Position numbers and translations under genes: made by a program. Shown in pieces: positions 18,717 through 26,489 of a stretch of 61,480 nt of DNA. Under the pieces are notes generated by a model that was given only the letters and a program-made list of their open reading frames with translations, searched no databases and was not told the origin of the DNA. The DNA comes from Nocardia asiatica NBRC 100129 (GTDB lineage Bacteria > Actinomycetota > Actinomycetes > Mycobacteriales > Mycobacteriaceae). The stretch's first letter is position 1. Each line of letters begins with the position of its first letter. The stretch is taken from contig NZ_BAFS01000469.1 in assembly GCF_000308415.1 (NCBI RefSeq), positions 1 through 61,480 on the forward strand. The letters are read 5' to 3'.

Positions 18717-19739
18717 ATGGCCAAGCCACCGAAAGCGCCGCGACGTCCTACGGTTGTGCGTCTGTTTGCTGTATCGATGAACCGGTGCGCTTTCCCTGGT
18801 TGTCGCACACCGTTGATCAGTCCGACCGGTGTCGTTCTGGGGCGGGTGGCTCATATCAAGGCGCAGAGCGTGGGCGGTCCGCGGTATGACGCGAACCAAA
18901 CCGCCGAAGAACGGCACGGTTTCGACAACCTGATACTGCTGTGTGCCGTTCACCATATTGAGATCGATGCCGATGGCAACCTTGACACCTACACGGTCGA
19001 CCGGCTTCTCGAGATCAAACGGGCGCATGAGGAGGAAGGCGCTGCGTCGGGTCAACCAGTCGCTGAGCTTTCGGATGCAGCGATCAACGGCCTCATCATC
19101 CAGGGTGTTGTCAACGAGGCGAGCGTGCACATGGATTTCCGTCACGCCGTGTTCAAGGTTGGAGGCGAGGGCGGTCAACCACTCGGTGGCGGCGGCCAGG
19201 GCGGCGTGCTGACGATCGTTGGCGTGGCAAGTCTGCCACCGGACCTTGAGATCGAGTTGGACGGGAAGCCAGGCCAGTGCCCTGGTGGTGGAGGCGGGGG
19301 AGGCGGCGTCCTGCGGTTCGAGGGCAGACCCGTTACCGCGGCCGACTTGACCGACGGCGTAAGTGTTTCCAGCTTCTTCGCCGCCAACTCGACCAGTCTG
19401 CGCGACGGTCTGTTCAATGTGCTTGACGGGGGCTGTAGCTGGTATCCAAAACCTTTGCCGGAGCAGCCATTGAGGATTCCCGTGGTTATTGTGCTCGAAT
19501 GTGGCACCGCTCAACGGAATGAGCTGCTTCGATTGAATATTGTCGTCGAGTCGCCTTCGGGTGTTGAGGGACCGCCCCAGCCAGTGGATGTTCGGGTGAC
19601 GTATGCCGAAGGTGATCTCGTGCGGCGAGCCTGCGTCGTGCCGATAGCGTCGTTTTCGGTCGCAGACACCGGCAAATACATTCTGCGGGTTGAGTCCGAG
19701 GGTATCGCTATGGCCTCGTGCCCGATCGAGGTCCGCTGA
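18717..19739 (+). CDS. HNH endonuclease with glycine-rich linker and beta-rich C-terminal domain
   Basis: The 340-residue protein has an N-terminal HNH nuclease: probable zinc ligands Cys24, Cys29, Cys76 and His79, the catalytic His46 in VAHIKA, Asn71 and the HH pair at 79-80. A glycine-rich linker, including an eight-Gly run, leads to a C-terminal beta-rich domain of unknown type (about residues 210-340). The ATG at 18717 was preferred to upstream in-frame codons because the similarity to HNH proteins begins shortly after. Such nuclease-plus-sensor designs occur in phage-defence genes, but this one is not a family I can name. Confidence 0.82.
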   Translation: MAKPPKAPRRPTVVRLFAVSMNRCAFPGCRTPLISPTGVVLGRVAHIKAQSVGGPRYDANQTAEERHGFDNLILLCAVHHIEIDADGNLDTYTVDRLLEIKRAHEEEGAASGQPVAELSDAAINGLIIQGVVNEASVHMDFRHAVFKVGGEGGQPLGGGGQGGVLTIVGVASLPPDLEIELDGKPGQCPGGGGGGGGVLRFEGRPVTAADLTDGVSVSSFFAANSTSLRDGLFNVLDGGCSWYPKPLPEQPLRIPVVIVLECGTAQRNELLRLNIVVESPSGVEGPPQPVDVRVTYAEGDLVRRACVVPIASFSVADTGKYILRVESEGIAMASCPIEVR

Positions 19740-19955
19740 TGAATTCGCCCGATCGACTCTTGGAAGGAGAAGAGGCGGTTGTATCGAAGTCATGGAGCCA
19801 CCTCTGAAATGAAGGCGGGAAGTCCGAGCTGGATTGTGGCTGGCCGGAGCCGGTTGGCTTCGAACCGCTTCGTGGGCAAGAACGACCCCCACACCGCCAG
19901 TCCGCCAGCTTCCACACCAACCTGAGCACCAATCCGCCCAGATGCCGGTGGAGAG

Positions 19956-19966
19956 CACTCGGGTTC
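19956..19966. repeat. Right copy of the 11-bp direct repeat
   Basis: CACTCGGGTTC lies 34 bases from the stop of the SCO6880-type gene and matches the copy at 15449-15459 in the same orientation. Joining the two would place the SCO6880 stop and the VirB4-like start about 50 bases apart with the VirB4-like ribosome binding site kept. Confidence 0.45.
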
Positions 19967-19999
19967 CCCCTGAGAACACTTCAGTTTCCGTGAACCCGT

Positions 20000-21472
20000 T
20001 CACATCCTTACCCGCTTGGAGATCGAGGAGTGCTCGGGCAGGATCAACCCGATCCCCAGTGACGCGGCGAAGCTCGCGGCCTGGGAGCCGTAGCAGCGGC
20101 GCACGCTCAACCGGGACGCCGCGCTCATGGCCTTGACCGATGCCTCGATACCGGGCAAGTCACCGTCGAGGTGATCGGTGACCGTGACCAGCGCCCCGAA
20201 GCGGGTCAGGCCCGCGCCGCGGGCTTGTTCTTCGCGGGCGGCTTGGGTGTTGCCGACCCGGATACGCGCCGAAGCCGAGGCGATCCCGCGTTCGGTCTGT
20301 TCGGCGGCGATGGCGTCACGGAAATCGGAGTCCACGAGTGAGGTGGCTTCGGCGGCCGAGTGCAGCCGGTAGAACAGGGCCACGCGTTTGCGTGGCACGT
20401 CCGCGCGGGGGCGCAGTAGTTCCTCGAGAACGGTTTCCATGACCGCGCCGCGGGGGGCGGCGTCCATCTCCCAGGTGATCGAGCGGGCTCCGTCGTGGAC
20501 GTAGTGATCCCAGCGATCGACGTGGGCGATCGGCCCGACCGAATCCCAGGACTGGGTCTCGAGCAGTGACGCGCCGGCGGCTTCGACGTCGCGTTGGGAG
20601 GCCAGGTCGTAACGGGTCCGCACCAGCGCCAGGACTTCCCACGCTTGGAGCGGGGTGGCGGGCAGGCCGGCGCGGGCGAGCTGAGACAGCACCCCTTGCA
20701 GGCGTTGCCCGATCTCGCGGGCCTGCTCGGCGTCGTCGCGGCGCACGCGGCCCTTGCCGATGGCGCGGTAGGTGATCGCGATCCGGGCCTCGATCCGCAC
20801 ACCGACTCCGCCGAGGTCGGCGGCGGCTTCGCGCATCACAGCCTGGGCGAACTCCGGGGCCTGCTCACGCACCAGCCGGGTGACCTCGCGGGCCTGGCGC
20901 AGCCGGGTCTCGACGACGTTGTCAAGAACTGCGGTGACCGCCACGACCTCGCCGCCGCGGCTCTGGGTCGCCAGGAAATGCCCGTACCCTTCGACCCAGG
21001 CATCGATCTGGGGTTGATCCACCAGCTCCTTGCCGCGCGGAACGACCCTCAGCACCACCGCGTAGTGGTCGCTGCGGCGGATGTGCAGCATCGCGAACCG
21101 GCGCCCGCCCGCCGTCTCGTACTCCGACAGGCTCGAATCCGCCAGCAGACCGGGCAGTTTCGCGATGCCAGGGATGCGGGCGAAGCGCCCGGCCCGATAG
21201 AGGTGTTCACCGCGGGCGCGGGCGGTGGCGAACTGGACGCGCAGCAGCGCAAGTTCCCAGCCGGTGCGGCCGTTGATCGTGACCGCCAAAGGTGCGAACA
21301 CCGCCGCGGCCACGACCACCAGGACGGCGGCGACGCTGAGCGAGCGCGAGATCAGGAACCCGGCCATGATCGTGATCACCAGCCCGAGCCCGACCATCGA
21401 CACACCCCACGTCAGGCCGAAGAAGCCTGCGCTGCGGGGGCGTTCCCACCGGCCGTACATCCGCGCGGTCAT
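20000..21472 (-). CDS. SCO6880-family transfer protein
   Basis: This 490-residue membrane-associated protein is of the SCO6880 type, found in actinobacterial type IV-like transfer operons next to the VirB4-like ATPase; the family is often compared to PrgI plus the VirB4 N-terminal region. Two N-terminal membrane helices (VSMVGLGLVITIMAGFLI, VAAVLVVVAAAVFAPLAV) precede a cytosolic region with VVLRVVPRGKELVDQPQID. The ATG at 21472 overlaps the stop of the TrbL-like gene. Its last codons abut the recombinase insertion, so the C-terminus could have been changed by it. Confidence 0.85.
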   Translation of the reverse strand: MTARMYGRWERPRSAGFFGLTWGVSMVGLGLVITIMAGFLISRSLSVAAVLVVVAAAVFAPLAVTINGRTGWELALLRVQFATARARGEHLYRAGRFARIPGIAKLPGLLADSSLSEYETAGGRRFAMLHIRRSDHYAVVLRVVPRGKELVDQPQIDAWVEGYGHFLATQSRGGEVVAVTAVLDNVVETRLRQAREVTRLVREQAPEFAQAVMREAAADLGGVGVRIEARIAITYRAIGKGRVRRDDAEQAREIGQRLQGVLSQLARAGLPATPLQAWEVLALVRTRYDLASQRDVEAAGASLLETQSWDSVGPIAHVDRWDHYVHDGARSITWEMDAAPRGAVMETVLEELLRPRADVPRKRVALFYRLHSAAEATSLVDSDFRDAIAAEQTERGIASASARIRVGNTQAAREEQARGAGLTRFGALVTVTDHLDGDLPGIEASVKAMSAASRLSVRRCYGSQAASFAASLGIGLILPEHSSISKRVRM

Positions 21473-22914
21473 CGCCGCACCTCCGCCGGGGTCAGCGAAT
21501 CGGGATTCCAGCCCCCGTCGGCAGCGTCGCGGGTCTGCGCCTCGACCGCGGCGACTCCCTGCTCGCCCGCGGCTTTGATCTGCTGCGCGGCCATCACCGC
21601 CGCACCGGCCGCACCGGCACCGGCAGCAGCCCCACCACCACCACCAGCAGCACCCCCGGACTCCGCTCCCGCTCCGGAGGACGGCTTCGCGTTCGGCGGG
21701 GTCGACCGGGCTGTGGATCCTGCGCCGGATCCGCTCGATCCCCCGGTGCCGGCGCTCGCTTCCGAAGCGGTGCCGGAGTCGCTGCCCGAACCGCCGCCCA
21801 GTGGTCGGCCCCCTCCCCCACCACCGCCGCCACCGCCACCACCGGAGGCGTCGCCGGGGCCGGATCCGCTGGGCGCGTTCTCGCCTTCGCTGACCTTGCG
21901 GGCGCTGCCGCGCTCGCCGGTCGAGCCCATGGCGATACCCGCCGCGCCACCGGCCAGCACCGCGGTTGCGCCGCCGCCCCCGCCGAGGGTGGCCACCGCC
22001 GGGGCGACCAGCCGGACTAGGGCCGGGAGCACGATCACGCTCATCACCAGCAGGATCAATCCGAGCAGGACCTGCTGCGGGTCGGTCTGTTTCTCGTCAC
22101 CGATCACGGTGAAGGCGATGGCGTAGACGAGTGCCCCGACGGGTTTGTAGAGCACGAACGCCAGCGACCAAGACAACAGTTTCTTGTAGGACTGCGATCC
22201 CGGACCGGTGCCCGACGCCGCGGCAGCCAGGGGGATCACCGCCACGACCAGGATCAGCAGGGCTTGGCGGATCACCAACATGACCAGTTGGATCAGGGTG
22301 CTGATGAGTCCGAGCAGCCCGACCACGAACAGGATCCCGGTGCCGAGCCCGGCGTTGGTTTCCTTGTCGAATTCGGTGAGCCGGTCGACCGCGCGCATCC
22401 AGTCCCCGTGGCTGGAGGTGAAGATCACCCACTCCGAGAAGGCATCGCCCGCGCGGGTACCGGTGGTGACCAGGACCGCGAAGGCCATCGAGGTGAAACT
22501 GGCGCGCACCAGCATCAGGAAGCTCTCCTGGGCTTCTCCGGCCAATCCACCGCGTTTGGCCAGGGCCAACCGCGCGGCGGCGAACATGATTCCGGCGGTG
22601 AGGAACACGACCTGGAGCCCGCCGCTGAAGTCGCGCACTGCGGTCAGTGCCGCGCCCGGTTGGCCGCCGGGACCGGTCAGCACCGGGGAGGGCAGGTCGG
22701 TCCACCAGGCCATCACGAAACGCACCCCGCGGCCGAAACCCGACATCAGGAAATCGACCATGTCCTCCCAGGCCGAGCCCACCGCCTGGGTCGCGACCTG
22801 GCCGACCTGGCCGCACACCTGCTGCGGGCCGAGGGGGATATCGCAGACGCCGGGCACCGGCAGTTGCTGACGGGCGCCGCCGGCCGGGGACGCCAATACG
22901 AGGCTGTCGTTCAT
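21469..22914 (-). CDS. TrbL/VirB6-like polytopic membrane protein
   Basis: The 481-residue channel component has about six membrane helices between residues 80 and 320, for example GILFVVGLLGLISTLIQLVM and LLGLILLVMSVIVLPALV. A long Gly/Ser/Ala-rich C-terminal tail follows, with an uninterrupted run of twelve glycines. This build is typical of TrbL/VirB6-like proteins of Gram-positive transfer systems. The ATG at 22914 overlaps the upstream stop by ATGA; an in-frame start at 22929 is less likely. Confidence 0.87.
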   Translation of the reverse strand: MNDSLVLASPAGGARQQLPVPGVCDIPLGPQQVCGQVGQVATQAVGSAWEDMVDFLMSGFGRGVRFVMAWWTDLPSPVLTGPGGQPGAALTAVRDFSGGLQVVFLTAGIMFAAARLALAKRGGLAGEAQESFLMLVRASFTSMAFAVLVTTGTRAGDAFSEWVIFTSSHGDWMRAVDRLTEFDKETNAGLGTGILFVVGLLGLISTLIQLVMLVIRQALLILVVAVIPLAAAASGTGPGSQSYKKLLSWSLAFVLYKPVGALVYAIAFTVIGDEKQTDPQQVLLGLILLVMSVIVLPALVRLVAPAVATLGGGGGATAVLAGGAAGIAMGSTGERGSARKVSEGENAPSGSGPGDASGGGGGGGGGGGGRPLGGGSGSDSGTASEASAGTGGSSGSGAGSTARSTPPNAKPSSGAGAESGGAAGGGGGAAAGAGAAGAAVMAAQQIKAAGEQGVAAVEAQTRDAADGGWNPDSLTPAEVRR

Positions 22915-23693
22915 GAGGTGGCCTTCCATGTACCGAATCCGGTCATCGAGTCGACGAAGGTGCCTGGCCCCCAGAGGGTTTCGATCTCGGTGGGCACCGC
23001 GACGCGCCAGTCGCCGTCGAGCCAGGCCATCGGCCAGCGCGCGATCCTGTAGCCGAGCCCGTCGCGGGTCGCAAATTCGACGACCGCGTAGTCGGGGTTA
23101 TATCCATCGGCGATGCGCACACCGTCTGGCACGGTGACGTAGCGGGCGGCGTCGGGGGTGCGCGCCCGCGAGCGCGCGAACCGGTCGACCAGGGCCTGTC
23201 CGCCGCCGTGATAGCGCAACGCGAGGACCTGTTGCCAAGTGGGTTCGGGGGCTGCGAGCGCGCGGGCGAGCGCGTCGGCAGCGGCGAGCCCGGCGCCTTG
23301 AGGGGTGTGCGCGAAACCCGAGGCGATGCCCTCGGCGATCGTGGTCGGGCCGTCGCCGGTCGAGACCGGCAGCGCCGCACCGCCCCATCCCCGTTGCCAG
23401 CGCAGGCCCGCAGGCGCGTGCACCAGGTAGTCCGGCTGTCCAGGGTCGGCCCGGCGGGTGCGATCCTGCGCGAGTGCGGTCCCGGCCTCGCTCGCGGGAA
23501 TCTCGAGCCGGTTGCCGAACAGGTCCGCGGTCAGTCCCGTGGGGCGGGTCTCGGAGGAGGAAAGCGCCGGACGTGTTGTCGTACTGCCGGATTGAGAGGG
23601 GCCGTCGTCGCGGGTGATGGTCACGACGAACACGACGATCACCACCACGACGATGGCGGCGAAGACGATGATCAGCAGTCGAGGAATTCGCAT
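22911..23693 (-). CDS. Membrane-anchored NTF2-like transfer protein
   Basis: The 260-residue protein has one strong N-terminal membrane helix (LLIIVFAAIVVVVIVVFVV) and a large outer domain. Its core has the pattern GLRWQRGWGGAALPVS...GP...AEGIASGFAHTPQGA, shared with the downstream lipoprotein (GLRWQPFQGVDLPVTDQGP). Both therefore belong to one family of envelope subunits in actinobacterial transfer operons. A VirB8-like role is possible but inferred only from topology. It ends in an ATGA overlap with the TrbL-like gene. Confidence 0.8.
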   Translation of the reverse strand: MRIPRLLIIVFAAIVVVVIVVFVVTITRDDGPSQSGSTTTRPALSSSETRPTGLTADLFGNRLEIPASEAGTALAQDRTRRADPGQPDYLVHAPAGLRWQRGWGGAALPVSTGDGPTTIAEGIASGFAHTPQGAGLAAADALARALAAPEPTWQQVLALRYHGGGQALVDRFARSRARTPDAARYVTVPDGVRIADGYNPDYAVVEFATRDGLGYRIARWPMAWLDGDWRVAVPTEIETLWGPGTFVDSMTGFGTWKATS

Positions 23694-23709
23694 GCGGGGC
23701 AGCTCGCTT

Positions 23710-24387
23710 TCAGCGCGGCAGGAAGACGACGAGGTCGGGGGGTGGCTCGGTGATGACGGTGACCGCCGGCGGGGCGGCGACGGCGGGGGCGGGCAGGTCC
23801 AGGCGCCAGTCCTCGTATTGCCACAGCACGGCGGCGCGGTTGCGGGTCACCGAGTTGTCCGGGTGCAGGCTGTAGATCTCGACGTCGGCGGCCTCGGGGC
23901 TGTAGCGGGTGACGATGTAGCCGAGCAGGCGCGGGGCGCCCTCGGCGACGGGGGCGGTGATCGAGATCTGCGCGCGCGCCACTGCCCAGCCGTCACGGCC
24001 CGCACCGGGGGCGAGCATGTGCGCGCCGACCTGGGGCCATTGGGTGTCGGTGGCGATCGAGGCCCGCACCGTCGCCTGCGTCGCGGCGACGGCGGCACCT
24101 GCGGGTGAGTGGTCGAACCCGGCGGCGACGGCACCGTCGATACGGTGGGGGCCTTGGTCGGTGACGGGCAGGTCGACGCCTTGGAAGGGCTGCCATCGCA
24201 GCCCGGTCGGCGGGGTGAGGGTGTCGCTCGCGGCGGCCGGGGCGCGGGTGGGTTCGGTGGCGTCGGTGCCGCAGGCGAGTAGAGCGGCGGCGGCCAGGAG
24301 GCCGGTGAAAGCCAGGACGGCGGTCGCGGCCCAGCGCGGGAGTCGGTCGGGGTGCGGGGGTGTCGGTGTCGTGGGCATGGTGGTCAC
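23710..24387 (-). CDS. Lipoprotein paralogue of the NTF2-like transfer protein
   Basis: This 225-residue exported protein has a signal segment ending in a lipobox (LLAAAALLACGTD). The mature domain is homologous to the upstream membrane-anchored subunit: GLRWQPFQGVDLPVTDQGP is followed by AVAAGFDHSPAGA. The GTG at 24387 overlaps the upstream stop (GTGA); the ATG at 24378 is a possible alternative. It likely sits on the outer face of the membrane as part of the channel. Confidence 0.8.
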   Translation of the reverse strand: MTTMPTTPTPPHPDRLPRWAATAVLAFTGLLAAAALLACGTDATEPTRAPAAASDTLTPPTGLRWQPFQGVDLPVTDQGPHRIDGAVAAGFDHSPAGAAVAATQATVRASIATDTQWPQVGAHMLAPGAGRDGWAVARAQISITAPVAEGAPRLLGYIVTRYSPEAADVEIYSLHPDNSVTRNRAAVLWQYEDWRLDLPAPAVAAPPAVTVITEPPPDLVVFLPR

Positions 24388-24680
24388 CGCGGAATGACGG
24401 CCAGGGCCAGGGAGCTGGCGGTGCCGAGCAGGGCCGCGCCGAGCAGGGCGCCGAGCAGCCCTTCGACGCTTTCCTCGCGGTAGGTGCGGATCGCGAGCAG
24501 CCCGCCCACCCAGATCGCGCGCGCGATGCACAACAGCAGCACGCACCAGGCCAGATACCCCAGCAGCTGGGCCAGAGGTTCGAGTACCTGCCTCGGCAGG
24601 ATCGTGCTGCCGGGCGGTGAGGCCGCCAGCGGACTCCAATCCTGATGCGCGAGCACGGAGTTCGAGTTGTTGGAGGCCAT
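24384..24680 (-). CDS. Small two-helix membrane protein of the transfer operon
   Basis: The 98-residue protein has two membrane segments (LLGYLAWCVLLLCIARAIWV and LLGALLGAALLGTASSLALA) joined by a short basic loop. Small proteins like this often lie beside the pilin-like gene in Gram-positive transfer operons. Its ATG shares bases with the upstream stop. A holder role for the pilin or channel is a guess from position. Confidence 0.78.
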   Translation of the reverse strand: MASNNSNSVLAHQDWSPLAASPPGSTILPRQVLEPLAQLLGYLAWCVLLLCIARAIWVGGLLAIRTYREESVEGLLGALLGAALLGTASSLALAVIPR

Positions 24681-24979
24681 CAGGAGCCTCCGGTGACGAC
24701 GGCGTTCATGATGGGGCCGGCGCTGGTGGCCAGGATGCCTCCGGCCATCGCGCCGGCGATGATCTTCGGGGATTCGACGCTGCCGCCGTGCCAGCGTTCC
24801 CACCCGAATTTCCCGCCCGCGTAGATCAGGGCGGCGATCCCGGCCAGGCTCACCAGCCAGGCCAGATAATTGACCAGGTTGATGATCTGCTTCGAGCCCG
24901 GCGGGGTCGTGGGCGTGATCTTGATTTCCTGGGCCAGCACGGTCGAGGCCACGTCGGTAGCCAATGCGACGATGGTCAT
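24680..24979 (-). CDS. Pilin-like (VirB2/TrbC-type) small membrane protein
   Basis: The 99-residue protein has a short N-terminal segment and two hydrophobic helices (LAWLVSLAGIAALIYAGGKF and IIAGAMAGGILATSAGPIM), the usual build of VirB2/TrbC-like pilins in type IV systems. The family assignment rests on size, topology and place between the DUF6668-like and two-helix genes. The ATG at 24979 overlaps the stop of the upstream gene. Confidence 0.75.
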   Translation of the reverse strand: MTIVALATDVASTVLAQEIKITPTTPPGSKQIINLVNYLAWLVSLAGIAALIYAGGKFGWERWHGGSVESPKIIAGAMAGGILATSAGPIMNAVVTGGS

Positions 24980-25641
24980 GTCGTCTCCGAATCAGGATGT
25001 GCCGCAACCGATGTGTGGGTCGCGGACAAGCGGGTGATGATCTGGGTTCCGGCGCGATGCACATCAGCGGGAACGGCGTGGCGCAACCCGGCGCGACGGG
25101 GCGGTGGTGGGTCGAAGGGGGTGAATTCGGCCAGCTCGCCGAGTTCGATCTCGAGGAGCTGGTCGTGCCAGCCGATGTCGTAGACGTCGGTGACCAGGTC
25201 GGTGACCAGTGCCCGGTAGCGGCGAACCACCGCCGGGACCTTGCCGGGCCGTATCGGGGTCAGCACCAGCCCGATCACCTCGACTCCGGTCGGTGCCAGG
25301 CCGGCGTGCCATTCCCGCAGTCGATCGGCTGCCGCGGTCAGACCGGGTGTGCACAGACGCGCGGCCACGAGCACGCGTTGGGTGGTGTGCGGGCAGGCGG
25401 GCCAGGCCGCGCCGGTGTCCGCGGCCGGTGCCCACCAGCGCGCCAGGGTCGAGGCACCAGCGCCTCCGTGCGCGCCCAGAACCGCGAACAGCGGCGGGTG
25501 CGCGCCGGTGATCGCCAAGGGCTGTTCACGCACCGGGGCACGGTGCTGCGGGTCTGGCACGGCGACGGTGTCCGGGTTCAGCCGCGCCGGCCCGGGCGGT
25601 CGCGTGGTGTCGGCGAGGCGGTGCGCGGCGGTCATCCTCAC
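24976..25641 (-). CDS. MinD/ParA-like degenerate P-loop protein
   Basis: The 221-residue protein contains AVLGAHGGAGASTLARWW, which resembles the deviant Walker A of ParA/MinD ATPases but lacks the usual lysines (KGG-x-GKT), so ATP hydrolysis is doubtful. A similar class (DUF6668-like) is found in actinobacterial transfer operons. The GTG start overlaps the stop of the upstream gene by four bases. A role in placing the transfer machine at the pole or septum is only suggested by the fold. Confidence 0.75.
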   Translation of the reverse strand: MRMTAAHRLADTTRPPGPARLNPDTVAVPDPQHRAPVREQPLAITGAHPPLFAVLGAHGGAGASTLARWWAPAADTGAAWPACPHTTQRVLVAARLCTPGLTAAADRLREWHAGLAPTGVEVIGLVLTPIRPGKVPAVVRRYRALVTDLVTDVYDIGWHDQLLEIELGELAEFTPFDPPPPRRAGLRHAVPADVHRAGTQIITRLSATHTSVAAHPDSETT

Positions 25642-26351
25642 CCTCGCTTCTGGATGTTGGAGATCACCAGATCGCCGCTGTTCGGGGTGCCGGCGCGGAC
25701 GTTGATCAATTGCAGGTAGTCGATGCGGCTGCCATCGGGATGCCGCTGGACCAGGTGCACTTCGGCGGTCGTCTCGGCGACCGCGGTGATCGCCACGCAG
25801 TGCGTGCTCCCGGTGGGGATCGAGGCGATACCCGCGGCCAGGGCCTCGGGGACCAGACCGGCCTCGGGTGCGACCAGCCGCAGCGCGGCCTCGGCGTCGC
25901 GGCGCTGGTAGTAGGCGTGCTCGAAGGCCGCGATCACCCCGGCTATCGTGCGAGGGTCACCGGCGGTGTCGGTGACCACGTCACCGCTCAACCCGGTGCA
26001 CGCCGCGGCGAGGACCGCGGTCGTGGTGGGCGGCGCGGCCAGGGCGGTGGGCGCCACCCCACTGGTGTCGGGTTCGTGGCTGCCCCAACGGACTACGACA
26101 GCGACGAGGACGACGACAGCGACCAGTGCCGTCCCCAGCGCGATGCCTATCCGCCCCAGTCGCGCCGTGGGCCGGGCGGTCCGGCGGTTGCGGGGTTGTG
26201 GTGGCTCCTCCGGAGGCCGATCCAGCCACCGCCACGCGTGATCGTCACCGTCGGCGGTTCCCGTATCGGGCGCAACGGCTTGCAGGGCCGCGGGTGTCGA
26301 TTTCTCGAGCCACCCGGCCCCGTGTGGGGAGTCGATCTCGGTGTCCGCCAT
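25638..26351 (-). CDS. Single-pass membrane protein with NTF2-like outer domain
   Basis: The first 70 residues of this 237-residue protein are cytosolic and Pro/Arg-rich. A membrane helix (IGIALGTALVAVVVLVAVVV) and an outer domain follow (IAGVIAAFEHAYYQRRDAEA, then HCVAITAVAETTAEVHLVQR). This resembles small membrane subunits (DUF8176-like) of actinobacterial transfer systems. AAGGAGGTGA lies 13 bases before the ATG, a strong but rather distant ribosome binding site. It is the first gene after a 138-base gap and may begin a sub-operon. Confidence 0.78.
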   Translation of the reverse strand: MADTEIDSPHGAGWLEKSTPAALQAVAPDTGTADGDDHAWRWLDRPPEEPPQPRNRRTARPTARLGRIGIALGTALVAVVVLVAVVVRWGSHEPDTSGVAPTALAAPPTTTAVLAAACTGLSGDVVTDTAGDPRTIAGVIAAFEHAYYQRRDAEAALRLVAPEAGLVPEALAAGIASIPTGSTHCVAITAVAETTAEVHLVQRHPDGSRIDYLQLINVRAGTPNSGDLVISNIQKRG

Positions 26352-26489
26352 TGTCGGTGTGTCACCTCCTTCGGTGGCCGGTGTCGGGGTCGGGGTGGGC
26401 CCTCCGGGCGGAAGTTCCGGGGAGGATCAGCAGACCGAAGGGGTAGCGTCCGCTGAATCCGGCTTCCGCCCGAAGGGGTCTGGGGTGGT

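Larger units (their letters stand above)
15449..19966. mobile_element. Tyrosine-recombinase element inserted in the transfer operon
   Basis: This is about 4.5 kb of plus-strand genes inside an otherwise minus-strand operon: recombinase 1, a small HTH protein, recombinase 2 with a Cys-rich N-terminus, and an HNH nuclease gene. The edges fall between the stop of the SCO6880 gene (20000) and the start of the VirB4-like gene (15435), which are normally adjacent. The 11-bp repeats near both edges support insertion. The multi-recombinase layout recalls Tn554-like and RIT elements by general knowledge; exact ends are not proven. Confidence 0.7.

Noticed and set aside
15432..20003. A 1523-residue open frame on the minus strand across the recombinase element
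   Set aside because: It runs antisense to four convincing plus-strand genes and is rich in Arg, Gln, His and Pro without domains. Only its first and last codons matter, as the edges of the interrupted operon.
26406..26471. Possible 9-bp stem near the gap before the 26.4-kb gene
   Set aside because: The loop is about 48 bases and no T run follows, so a terminator cannot be supported.
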